A stretch of DNA of 9,317 bases from Chitinophagaceae bacterium (GTDB taxonomy: Bacteria > Bacteroidota > Bacteroidia > Chitinophagales > Chitinophagaceae), in the NCBI GenBank assembly GCA_003534175.1, contig DPFD01000137.1, positions 1-9,317 of the forward strand, written 5' to 3'. Positions 1 through 6,406 of this stretch are shown one piece after another. Made by a program: the position numbers and the translations under genes. The notes beneath the pieces are model-generated. The model ran no database searches. It saw nothing but the letters and a program-made list of their open reading frames with translations, and had not been told where the DNA came from. Position 1 is the stretch's first letter. The number at the start of each line of letters is the position of its first letter.

Positions 1-649
1 GCAGTTTTATTTCCTGGGCGTTGAACCCGCCGTTTTCGGTGTAATGTTTCAGCAGTTTGTAACCGGTGGCGGCCATCATGGTAGGTATCGCCAGAAAGAA
101 GGAAAATTCGGCAGCAGCACTGCGGGTTAATTTCTGATGCATTCCACCAATGATTGAAGCGGCACTTCTGCTCACACCCGGAATCATGGCGAGGCATTGC
201 CAAAAACCAATGATTACCGATTGTTTATAACTGATTTTTTGTTCATCATCCGTTACCGGCCGATTGAAAACCTTATCAATAAACAAGAGTATGATACCAC
301 CCAGCAATAGAGAAACCGCAACCACAGTGGCACTCTCAAGCATGGCATCAATTTTTTCGGAAAAGAAATAACCCAACACCAATGCTGGTATAACTCCCAC
401 TGCCAGCTTTAGATAAAATTCAAATTGTTTTTTCCAGCCGTTTTTAGCTGAAAGCAGTTTCTTATAATACAATACCACCACAGCCAGGATGGCTCCCAAC
501 TGTATGGCCACGGTAAACATTTTGGAAAAATCATCTTCCTGCATGCCCATGAGCTTTTGTGTAATAATCATGTGGCCGGTAGATGAAATAGGAATGAATT
601 CGGTAATCCCTTCTACAATGGCAATAACAATAGCTTCAAATACATTCAT
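1..649 (-). CDS. uppP: Undecaprenyl-diphosphatase UppP (BacA family), 3' end outside window
   Basis: Reading the minus strand from the ATG at 649 gives 216 uninterrupted codons to the window edge. The family is usually about 260-280 residues, so roughly the last 50 are missing. The enzyme is an integral membrane phosphatase that removes one phosphate from undecaprenyl diphosphate, regenerating the lipid carrier for peptidoglycan and other envelope polymers; overexpression is known to give bacitracin resistance. The two signature regions are present. The first is E13-GITE-17 followed by FIPISSTGH, ending at H26. The second is PGVSRSAASIIGG, starting at P157, with the key arginine at R161; the residue that is often Thr in this motif is Ser here. 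Several hydrophobic helices follow. The start is chosen because MNVFEAIVIAIVEGITEF matches the usual N-terminus. It lies 38 bp after the DUF3098 gene on the same strand, so the two are probably co-transcribed. Confidence 0.95.
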   Translation of the reverse strand, partial: MNVFEAIVIAIVEGITEFIPISSTGHMIITQKLMGMQEDDFSKMFTVAIQLGAILAVVVLYYKKLLSAKNGWKKQFEFYLKLAVGVIPALVLGYFFSEKIDAMLESATVVAVSLLLGGIILLFIDKVFNRPVTDDEQKISYKQSVIIGFWQCLAMIPGVSRSAASIIGGMHQKLTRSAAAEFSFFLAIPTMMAATGYKLLKHYTENGGFNAQEIKL

Positions 650-687
650 GCGATGGAATTCCTGCAGGCAGGTATTGAATCAACAGG

Positions 688-951
688 TTATGATTTTGGT
701 TTTTTCATGATAGCATAAATCTCTATCACAAATCCTGCAATGATGAGGATGGGCGCAACGGTGATGCGCACCGGACTGTAAATTTCTTTGGTATCGAACA
801 CATTTGGATCGCTGCTTTTACCTCCGGCCATTAAGATAAAGCCGAGAGCCAGACAGGCAATACCTATCAGCATCCACATATAATTTTCGCGGCCAAACAA
901 ATTGTTAGCCGGTACATTTTTATCGTTTGTTTTTTTAACGGTCTTATTCAT
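688..951 (-). CDS. DUF3098 family small membrane protein
   Basis: This 87-residue protein has a short charged N-terminus, then the conserved NLFGRENYMWMLIG region. Two hydrophobic segments, at about residues 24-42 and 64-82, are separated by a polar loop (about 43-62, GGKSSDPNVFDTKEIYSP). That is the DUF3098 architecture, a Bacteroidota family of unknown function. I infer an inner-membrane hairpin with both ends probably cytoplasmic, since both termini are lysine-rich. It lies between ftsX (127 bp upstream) and uppP (38 bp downstream) on one strand. From memory this arrangement recurs in Bacteroidota, which suggests a link to cell-wall or division functions, but no biochemical role can be read from the sequence. 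Confidence 0.88.
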   Translation of the reverse strand: MNKTVKKTNDKNVPANNLFGRENYMWMLIGIACLALGFILMAGGKSSDPNVFDTKEIYSPVRITVAPILIIAGFVIEIYAIMKKPKS

Positions 952-1078
952 AATGCTCGATTGGGGTGCAATATAAACTAAAGTTGGCTGACTTTGAAAC
1001 CCGGGTGAACAGGCTTTTTCCGCCTGCCTCTGACGGCATATGCTGTAAACCCACGGCCGGAAAGGGCGCCATCCTGTA

Positions 1079-1957
1079 TTAATACAGGTCGTCCAGTTTC
1101 ATTTTCAGGTACTTGATCACCGCCCGGTGGGTACTGGCCAGGGAGATGGTAATACCCAGCACAATAATCACGAGGAACAGAACCATCAGTCCCTGAGTAT
1201 CTCTCAACACCTTAAAATTAGGTATGATAGATTCAATGGCCATGATGCTGACCCAGATACAGAAAATGGCAATGCAGGCAGAGATGAATCCGTTAAGAAT
1301 CGCACGCTGGTTGATGGGGCGGGCAATAAAGCCTCTGGTTGCACCCACCATTTGCATGGTTTTGATGAGGAAACGGTTGCTGTACATGGCCAGTCGGATG
1401 GTGTTGTCTATTGAGAACACCACCAGGATAGTGAGTATGGCCGCTGCTATGAGAAAAATAATCCCGCCAATTTTTACATACTTACTGATTTTGGTAACCG
1501 TGGCCGTAGGAAACTGAAATTCGCTGATTACACCCGGGAAGGTGGTGTGCAGGTTGGTGGATAGAATATTCAGACTGTCTTCCTGTACATAATCGGCCTT
1601 GATGAAAAAGTCTATGCTTTCCGGTAAAGGGTTGGCATCAATGATTTTCTTCCAGGTAGTATCGTTTTCTGCATTGTATTTTTCAATCGCTTTTTCTTTG
1701 GTAACATATTCAATGCGATTGGCATACGGAATGGCATTGATGTAATTTACTACACTGTCAATTTGTTTTTTGGATGCAGTAGGAGAGAGAAATGCATGAA
1801 CCTGTATGCTTTCTTTCAGGTAATCACCGGTTTTTCTAAGATTGAGAAAAAACCATCCTACAATTCCAAATAAAAACAACACCAATGCTACGCCAATAAT
1901 AGCATAAGCGTATGTGGGTTTTCCTCTTTTTCCAGATGCTTTTCCGATTTGTGCCAT
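1079..1957 (-). CDS. ftsX: Cell-division protein FtsX, membrane subunit of the FtsEX complex
   Basis: The protein has 292 residues and the FtsX layout. A short cytoplasmic N-terminus is followed by TM1 (about 17-39) and a periplasmic domain (about 40-160) containing IQVHAFLSPTASKKQID and the conserved NPLPESIDFFIK stretch at about 109-120. Then come TM2 (about 162-184), the cytoplasmic segment NTIRLAMYSNRFLIKTMQMVGAT (about 185-207), TM3 (about 219-242) and TM4 (about 256-276). FtsX pairs with the ATPase FtsE and signals across the membrane to activate peptidoglycan hydrolases or their activators at the septum. No ftsE lies beside it in the window; separation of ftsE from ftsX is common in this phylum, as far as I recall. 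It is the first gene of the minus-strand cluster, reading away from a divergent intergenic region shared with leuS. Confidence 0.95.
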   Translation of the reverse strand: MAQIGKASGKRGKPTYAYAIIGVALVLFLFGIVGWFFLNLRKTGDYLKESIQVHAFLSPTASKKQIDSVVNYINAIPYANRIEYVTKEKAIEKYNAENDTTWKKIIDANPLPESIDFFIKADYVQEDSLNILSTNLHTTFPGVISEFQFPTATVTKISKYVKIGGIIFLIAAAILTILVVFSIDNTIRLAMYSNRFLIKTMQMVGATRGFIARPINQRAILNGFISACIAIFCIWVSIMAIESIIPNFKVLRDTQGLMVLFLVIIVLGITISLASTHRAVIKYLKMKLDDLY

Positions 1958-1999
1958 AATAAGTTAGTATAAATGGAATCACCATTTCAGCGATGCCGA

Positions 2000-2007
2000 C
2001 AAAAATA
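2000..2007 (-). promoter_or_regulatory. Putative Bacteroidota -7 element for ftsX
   Basis: Read on the minus strand the sequence is TATTTTTG, an exact fit to the TAnnTTTG element recognised by the Bacteroidota primary sigma factor. It would start transcription near 1993, leaving a leader of about 36 nt before the ftsX ATG at 1957. No clear -33 TTTG is visible upstream, so the call rests on one element and its position. Confidence 0.45.
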
Positions 2008-2029
2008 AAGGTTTTTACGTGGTTTACTT

Positions 2030-2037
2030 TAGTTTTG
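2030..2037 (+). promoter_or_regulatory. Putative Bacteroidota -7 element for leuS
   Basis: TAGTTTTG matches TAnnTTTG exactly on the plus strand. Transcription would start near 2044, giving a leader of about 109 nt before the leuS ATG at 2153. A convincing -33 element is absent. The element lies only 22 bp from the opposing ftsX element, so the two start regions are back to back and their polymerase footprints would overlap. No T-box or leader peptide was recognised in the leader. Confidence 0.42.
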
Positions 2038-2152
2038 CTAACTGCAAAAATGAATGTGCAACAAAATAGTGTTTAGCCTTTTGCATCAAAAGTTCATTGG
2101 GGTAAAATAACGTTTCATTCACACTCGTGAGGAGCAACAGGAATATAGAATT

Positions 2153-4915
2153 ATGGAGTACAATTTTAATGAAATAGAAGCCAGGTGGCAGCAATTTTGG
2201 GAAAGCAATGAGGTATACAAAGTAGAGATACAACCCGGCCAGCCGAAGTGTTATGTATTGGATATGTTTCCGTATCCAAGTGGTGCCGGACTGCACGTAG
2301 GTCATCCGCTCGGATACATTGCCAGCGATATCTACAGCCGGTATAAACGCCTGAAAGGATTTAATGTGCTCCATCCGATGGGCTTTGACAGTTTTGGTTT
2401 GCCTGCTGAACAATATGCACTGGAAACCGGGCAACATCCGGCAACCACTACAGAAAAAAATATCAAAACATTTAAAGAGCAGCTTCGGAAAATTGGTTTT
2501 TGCTATGATTGGTCGCGCGAAGTTCGCACCAGTGATCCTTCTTATTACCGATGGACGCAATGGATTTTTCTGAAGTTGTACAACAGCTATTTCTGCAACA
2601 CACAGCAAAAGGCAAGGCCCATTGAGGAGCTGATAGTCAAGTATGAAACCCGCGGGGCTATGCCTGCTCAGGGTGAGCCGATTGCAGGTATTCATTTTAC
2701 AGCAGAAGAATGGAGAAACTTTTCAGCAGAACAGAAGGAAGAAAAACTCATGCGCCGCCGCCTGGTGTTCAGTGCAGAAGGTGAAGTAAACTGGTGTGAA
2801 GCGCTGGGTACGGTTTTGGCAAATGATGAGGTAGTGAATGGTTTCAGTGAACGGGGCGGCCATCCCGTGGTGAAAAAGAAAATGCGCCAGTGGTACCTGC
2901 GCATCACGGCTTATGCTGAACGCCTGTTACAGGGGCTTGAAACTGTTGATTTCAGTGAAAGCATGAAAGAGATGCAGCGCAACTGGATTGGGAAAAGTGA
3001 AGGAGCTGAAGTGGAATTTGAGGGCGCATCGTTTGAAGGAAAAATTAAAGTATATACTACGCGGCCCGACACCATTTTTGGTGTTGATTTTATGGTGCTG
3101 GCTCCTGAACATGGGCTGGTACAAACCATTACCACAGAAGAACAACAGGAAGCCGTACACGAATATCTGGAGTATGTGAAAACCAGAAGTGAACGTGAGC
3201 GGATGGCAGAAGTAAAACAGGTAACCGGTTGTTTTACCGGTGCGTATGTATCGCATCCGTTCACCGGCAGGAAGCTTCCGGTATGGATCAGTGAGTATGT
3301 ATTGGCCGGATATGGTACCGGTGCTATTATGGCGGTGCCTTGCGGTGATCAGCGCGACTTTTCATTTGCGCGTCATTTTAATATTCCGATTACGAACATT
3401 TTGGGCAATCATTTTACCGGCGAAGAAGCCAACCCGGATGATCAGATTCCGCTGGAAAATGCTGATTTCCTGAACGGATATACGAAACAGGAAGCATCCA
3501 GGCTGGCTATTGAAGCCCTGGAAAAAATCAACCGGGGAAAAAGAAAAATCAATTATAAAATGCGGGATGCCGGATTTAGCCGACAACGCTACTGGGGTGA
3601 ACCGTTTCCGATAGTTTGGAAAAACGGTACCGCATACCCGATGAATGAAAATGAGCTGCCGCTGGTATTGCCTCATGTGGATCAGTACAGTCCCGGACCG
3701 GAAGGGCAGGGACCGTTGGCCAATATAACCGATTGGGTGCAGGTGGATGAACACACCCGGCGGGAAACCTCTACCATGCCGGGTTTTGCCGGTTCGTCCT
3801 GGTACTTTCTGCGTTTCATGGATCCGCACAACCGGGAAACATTTTGCAGCACCGAGGCCAGCAGTTACTGGAATCAGGTGGATGTGTATATAGGCGGAAC
3901 TGAACATGCCGTAGGACATTTGTTGTATAGCCGTATGTGGACGAAAGTATTGTTTGACCTCGGGTTGATATCTTACGATGAGCCATTTAAGAAGTTGGTG
4001 AATCAGGGAATGATTCAGGGAAGCAGCCGATTTGTGTACAGGATAAAAAATACCAATCAGTTTGTATCGGCCGGTTTAAAAGATGAATATGAAACCCAGC
4101 CATTGCATGTGGATGTAAATATGGTGGATGGGGTTGAGTTGGATACAGAAGCATTCAGAAAGTGGAAGCCGGATTATGCCCATGCAGAATTTATACTGGA
4201 CAACGGCAAGTACATCTGTGGTACCGAGGTTGAAAAAATGTCTAAGTCTAAGTTCAACACTGTTAACCCCGATACCCTGGTAGAAAAATACGGCGCCGAT
4301 ACATTCCGCATGTACGAAATGTTCCTCGGTCCGATTGAGCAAAGCAAACCCTGGGATACGAAAGGCATTGAGGGTGTGCATCGTTTCCTGAGGAAGCTGT
4401 GGCGGCTGTTTATGGAGAACGGAAACCCGGTATGGACAACGGAAACGCCTACACGAGATGAGTTGAAAGTATTGCATAAAACCATCCGTAAAATTGAACA
4501 GGACACTGCTCAGTTTTCATTCAATACGGCGGTAAGCGCCTTCATGGTGTGTGTGAATGAGTTAACAGAGTTGAAGTGCCATAAAAAAGATATTCTGGAT
4601 CCGATGCTGGTGTTGCTCGCGCCTTATGCGCCCCATATTGCCGAGGAGTTGTGGCATCAAACCGGCAATGCCGATACCATTCTGCGGGCCGGCTATCCGG
4701 TGTTTAACGCACAGTTTGTACAGGAAGATTCAAAAGTGTATCCTGTTTCGGTGAATGGGAAACTACGTACCAACATTGAATTGAGTTTAACGGCCACACA
4801 GGATGAAGTGCAGGAGGCAGTGATGAAAGATGCCGTAGTACAGAAATGGATGGAAGACAAGCCGCTCAAGAAGTTTATTTTTATTCAGGGTAAAATGATA
4901 AATGTAGTAGTATGA
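2153..4915 (+). CDS. leuS: Leucine--tRNA ligase (LeuRS), class Ia
   Basis: This 920-residue cytoplasmic enzyme charges tRNA-Leu with leucine using ATP. The class I signatures are intact: HVGH (HIGH motif) at 48-51 within FPYPSGAGLHVGH, and KMSKS at 695-699. The CP1 editing domain that hydrolyses mischarged tRNA is complete: the threonine-rich TTRPDT motif at 302-307, and GTGAIMAVPCGDQRD ending at D402, which should be the invariant aspartate that binds the amino acid's amino group. The remainder is the leucine-specific region before KMSKS, a helical anticodon-binding domain (about 740-860) and a small C-terminal domain. It is about 60 residues longer than the E. coli enzyme. Part of the excess is a segment between about 150 and 205, before VNWC. 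The zinc-knuckle cysteines found in many bacterial LeuRS are replaced by SERGGH at 232-237. An AGGAG at 2130-2134 is too distant (18 nt) to be a normal Shine-Dalgarno. The last 4 bases overlap the next gene. Confidence 0.98.
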   Translation: MEYNFNEIEARWQQFWESNEVYKVEIQPGQPKCYVLDMFPYPSGAGLHVGHPLGYIASDIYSRYKRLKGFNVLHPMGFDSFGLPAEQYALETGQHPATTTEKNIKTFKEQLRKIGFCYDWSREVRTSDPSYYRWTQWIFLKLYNSYFCNTQQKARPIEELIVKYETRGAMPAQGEPIAGIHFTAEEWRNFSAEQKEEKLMRRRLVFSAEGEVNWCEALGTVLANDEVVNGFSERGGHPVVKKKMRQWYLRITAYAERLLQGLETVDFSESMKEMQRNWIGKSEGAEVEFEGASFEGKIKVYTTRPDTIFGVDFMVLAPEHGLVQTITTEEQQEAVHEYLEYVKTRSERERMAEVKQVTGCFTGAYVSHPFTGRKLPVWISEYVLAGYGTGAIMAVPCGDQRDFSFARHFNIPITNILGNHFTGEEANPDDQIPLENADFLNGYTKQEASRLAIEALEKINRGKRKINYKMRDAGFSRQRYWGEPFPIVWKNGTAYPMNENELPLVLPHVDQYSPGPEGQGPLANITDWVQVDEHTRRETSTMPGFAGSSWYFLRFMDPHNRETFCSTEASSYWNQVDVYIGGTEHAVGHLLYSRMWTKVLFDLGLISYDEPFKKLVNQGMIQGSSRFVYRIKNTNQFVSAGLKDEYETQPLHVDVNMVDGVELDTEAFRKWKPDYAHAEFILDNGKYICGTEVEKMSKSKFNTVNPDTLVEKYGADTFRMYEMFLGPIEQSKPWDTKGIEGVHRFLRKLWRLFMENGNPVWTTETPTRDELKVLHKTIRKIEQDTAQFSFNTAVSAFMVCVNELTELKCHKKDILDPMLVLLAPYAPHIAEELWHQTGNADTILRAGYPVFNAQFVQEDSKVYPVSVNGKLRTNIELSLTATQDEVQEAVMKDAVVQKWMEDKPLKKFIFIQGKMINVVV

Positions 4916-5619
4916 TCCACGATCCGGCCCATCATCTGCTCCAGTTGCTATCGAAGTATGCCGATGACTTTTATCCTGTGGTTCCTTATGCACCAGACAC
5001 ACACAGGGCTTTGCCGGTAAACATGCATGACATTGAAGGGTTAACCCAGGCGGTGGTAAACGATACCGATGCTTTTTGTGGGGTGATGGATGCGTACCGG
5101 TTGAAGCAGCAGGCTGATTACTTATATGGCGGATACCGCGAGAATCGGGAGATTTATCAACGCAGTGCCTTGTTTGGTTCCGGAGCAAACAGCAGAACCT
5201 ATCACTTAGGCATAGACGTTTGGTGTGCAGCCGGCACACCTGTATTTACACCGATAGGTGGTACCATTCATGGAGTGGGAGTGAATGAGGGATATGGTAA
5301 TTATGGCGGAACCCTCATCATGAAATATCAGTTAGAGACCACTGTATTTTATGTTTTGTACGGGCATTTATCCACCGATATATTGAACGACAAACAGCCC
5401 GGCTTTTTCCTAGCCCGGGGCGAACAGCTATCTGTGATTGGCCGGCCCGAGGAAAATGGTCATTGGCCACCCCACCTGCAGATACAGCTGATTGCTGATA
5501 TTGCCCATTATACTTCCGATTATCCGGGAGTGTGCAGCATCCACGAACTTAAAACTTACACAGCTATTTGTCCGAATCCGCAAATATTACTGCCATTCGG
5601 TAATACAACGAGTAAGTGA
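4912..5619 (+). CDS. M23 (LytM-like) metallopeptidase-fold protein, probably cytosolic, with altered HxH motif
   Basis: The protein has 235 residues. The M23 fold is recognisable from three blocks: HLGID at 98-102 (zinc ligands H98 and D102 of HxxxD), YGHLS with H152, and WPPHLQIQ at 185-192. In active M23 endopeptidases the last block is HxH (usually HLHF), whose second histidine binds zinc. Here H188 is kept but the next position is Q190 (CAG). The protein may therefore be inactive, use glutamine as ligand, or bind rather than cut its target. No signal peptide or membrane anchor is present (N-terminus MIHDPAHHLLQLLSKYADDF), unusual for a cell-wall hydrolase. The wording around the motifs (GGYRENREIYQ, PEENGHWPPHL, DYPGV) resembles, from memory, the M23 domain found fused between kinase-like and class III aminotransferase domains in some bacteria; this one stands alone. 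Its ATG overlaps the leuS stop (ATGA), implying translational coupling. Substrate unknown. Confidence 0.82.
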   Translation: MIHDPAHHLLQLLSKYADDFYPVVPYAPDTHRALPVNMHDIEGLTQAVVNDTDAFCGVMDAYRLKQQADYLYGGYRENREIYQRSALFGSGANSRTYHLGIDVWCAAGTPVFTPIGGTIHGVGVNEGYGNYGGTLIMKYQLETTVFYVLYGHLSTDILNDKQPGFFLARGEQLSVIGRPEENGHWPPHLQIQLIADIAHYTSDYPGVCSIHELKTYTAICPNPQILLPFGNTTSK

Positions 5620-5625
5620 GGTTTT

Positions 5626-6150
5626 TTACTGTTGAAAGAGTTTAAACGAAAGCATTGTTTTTTCTGCAATATCCTTCCACCGGGTGATAGAGTTTCCAAT
5701 GGCGGTGAAGGTGAGCAGATAAGCTTTGTTGTCTTGAATATAACAAACTGACAAGGCGTGTATGATGTCATTCTCCTGACGGATGGAGTAAACCGTTTTG
5801 TAAAACGAAGTCGGGCCTGCAGTGTGAACAGCTGATTCCACTACGGTACAATCTTCCCCAAGCATCTTAAACTGGTCATCAGTGATTTCTTTGTATTTCT
5901 CCAGATCAATGTTTTGTCCGGTTAAATCCTGAATCATCATATTGATGTTTTCATTGAAATTTTCTGACATCTCACTTTCGGGAACATACAGTATAAATGA
6001 GGTGCCCATCGCTTTGGAAGTATCTACACGCCAGCTGGCAGGATATTCAATCTGGTAGTTGGCTTGTTTAAACACTACCGTTTCAATAGGTTGCTGAGCA
6101 AACGGACTTAAGCTAATCAGGGAAATGAAAAATGTAAAAATGTATTTCAT
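5626..6150 (-). CDS. Secreted PsbP/DcrB-like (DUF1795-type) protein
   Basis: This 174-residue protein starts with a typical signal peptide (MKYIFTFFISLISLSPFAQ, cleavage near residue 19), so it should be exported to the periplasm. The mature part follows the PsbP/Mog1-like pattern: YQIEYPASWRVD (about 32-43) at the start, a central region with MMIQDLTGQNIDLEKYKEIT (about 71-90), then FYKTVYSI, HALSVCYI and KAYLLTFTA strands, and a final helix with WKDIAEKTMLSF (about 158-169). This fold occurs in DcrB and in photosystem PsbP relatives. In non-photosynthetic bacteria the role is generally unknown, and no enzymatic residues are evident. There is no lipobox cysteine. It converges on the M23-like gene with only 6 bp between their stops and has its own upstream region, so it is probably transcribed alone. 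No TAnnTTTG promoter was found for it. Confidence 0.72.
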   Translation of the reverse strand: MKYIFTFFISLISLSPFAQQPIETVVFKQANYQIEYPASWRVDTSKAMGTSFILYVPESEMSENFNENINMMIQDLTGQNIDLEKYKEITDDQFKMLGEDCTVVESAVHTAGPTSFYKTVYSIRQENDIIHALSVCYIQDNKAYLLTFTAIGNSITRWKDIAEKTMLSFKLFQQ

Positions 6151-6232
6151 GTGAAGTATTGTAGATTGTTAGCAACAGAATGGTAAAGGTAAAGAAATAC
6201 AGCTATACCGATTTATATGAATGCGAATGGTA

Positions 6233-6281
6233 GGATTATTACAGGATGTACCCGATACAAAAGGGCTGTGAGTAATAATCC
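6233..6281. repeat. Perfect 10-bp inverted repeat (large stem-loop)
   Basis: GGATTATTAC at 6233-6242 is matched by its exact reverse complement GTAATAATCC at 6272-6281, with 29 nt between. Inside, CCC at 6251-6253 can pair with GGG at 6263-6265, and AG at 6243-6244 with CT at 6266-6267, so a longer branched hairpin is possible. It lies between the divergent PsbP-like and tetR genes, upstream of both, so it is not a terminator for either. There is no poly-T tract after it. Possibilities are a binding site, a structured leader or small RNA, or a remnant of a palindromic intergenic element. Confidence 0.6.
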
Positions 6282-6328
6282 GCTGCCTTACTATCAACAG
6301 GAGGGCTTGTACGGAGGTTTTTCAACGT

Positions 6329-6346
6329 TTTAACAAAATTGTCAAA
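6329..6346. promoter_or_regulatory. Putative TetR operator O1 (direct-repeat copy 1)
   Basis: TTTAACAAAATTGTCAAA occurs here and again, identically, at 6385-6402. The 16-bp core at 6330-6345 is an imperfect palindrome: TTAACA, four A/T bases, TGTCAA, with one mismatched pair. It ends 9 bp before the predicted -33 element of the tetR promoter. Symmetry, duplication and position beside a TetR gene suggest an operator. Confidence 0.68.
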
Positions 6347-6355
6347 ATTTAATTT

Positions 6356-6384
6356 TTTGAATATTGAATGTTGCTATACCTTTG
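6356..6384 (+). promoter_or_regulatory. Putative tetR promoter (-33 TTTG, -7 TACCTTTG)
   Basis: TTTG at 6356-6359 and TACCTTTG at 6377-6384 fit the Bacteroidota -33 and TAnnTTTG elements, with a 17-bp spacer. Transcription should start near 6390, leaving a leader of roughly 16 nt before the ATG at 6407. The promoter is enclosed by the two identical putative operators, so a bound repressor would block it from both sides. Confidence 0.65.
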
Positions 6385-6402
6385 TTTAACAAAATTGTCA
6401 AA
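6385..6402. promoter_or_regulatory. Putative TetR operator O2 (direct-repeat copy 2)
   Basis: This is an exact 18-bp copy of the site at 6329-6346, offset by 56 bp. It begins at the base immediately after the -7 element and covers the expected transcription start, ending 4 bp before the tetR ATG. This is a classic position for repression of initiation, and supports autoregulation. Confidence 0.72.
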
Positions 6403-6406
6403 TATC

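Noticed and set aside
1010..1026. Hairpin CAGGC with GCCTG in the ftsX-DUF3098 gap as a terminator
   Set aside because: A 5-bp stem with no T-tract following on either strand; the genes are more likely co-transcribed.
661..1038. GC-rich CCTGC/GCAGG words in both gaps of the uppP cluster (661-672 and 1020-1038) as a repeat family
   Set aside because: Shared identity is only about 7 bp, too short to distinguish from chance within this window.
2130..2134. AGGAG as the leuS ribosome binding site
   Set aside because: It is 18 nt from the ATG, beyond functional spacing, and Bacteroidota rely little on Shine-Dalgarno pairing.
2024..2695. Long minus-strand open frame (223 codons) across the leuS promoter and 5' end
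   Set aside because: It lies mostly antisense to the well-supported leuS coding sequence and its translation resembles no protein family; a shadow frame.
3362..3919. 185-codon minus-strand open frame inside leuS
   Set aside because: Fully antisense to the LeuRS editing and catalytic regions, with no recognisable domain.
5611..5630. Possible bidirectional terminator between the M23-like and PsbP-like genes (AGTAA with TTACT)
   Set aside because: The stem is only 5 bp with a 10-nt loop and one G-C pair, and the T-run lies inside the loop rather than after the stem.
6368..6406. Upstream in-frame ATG giving a 212-residue TetR protein
   Set aside because: The extra 13 residues do not look like a TetR N-terminus, and the region contains the predicted -7 element and the second operator, so it should not be translated.
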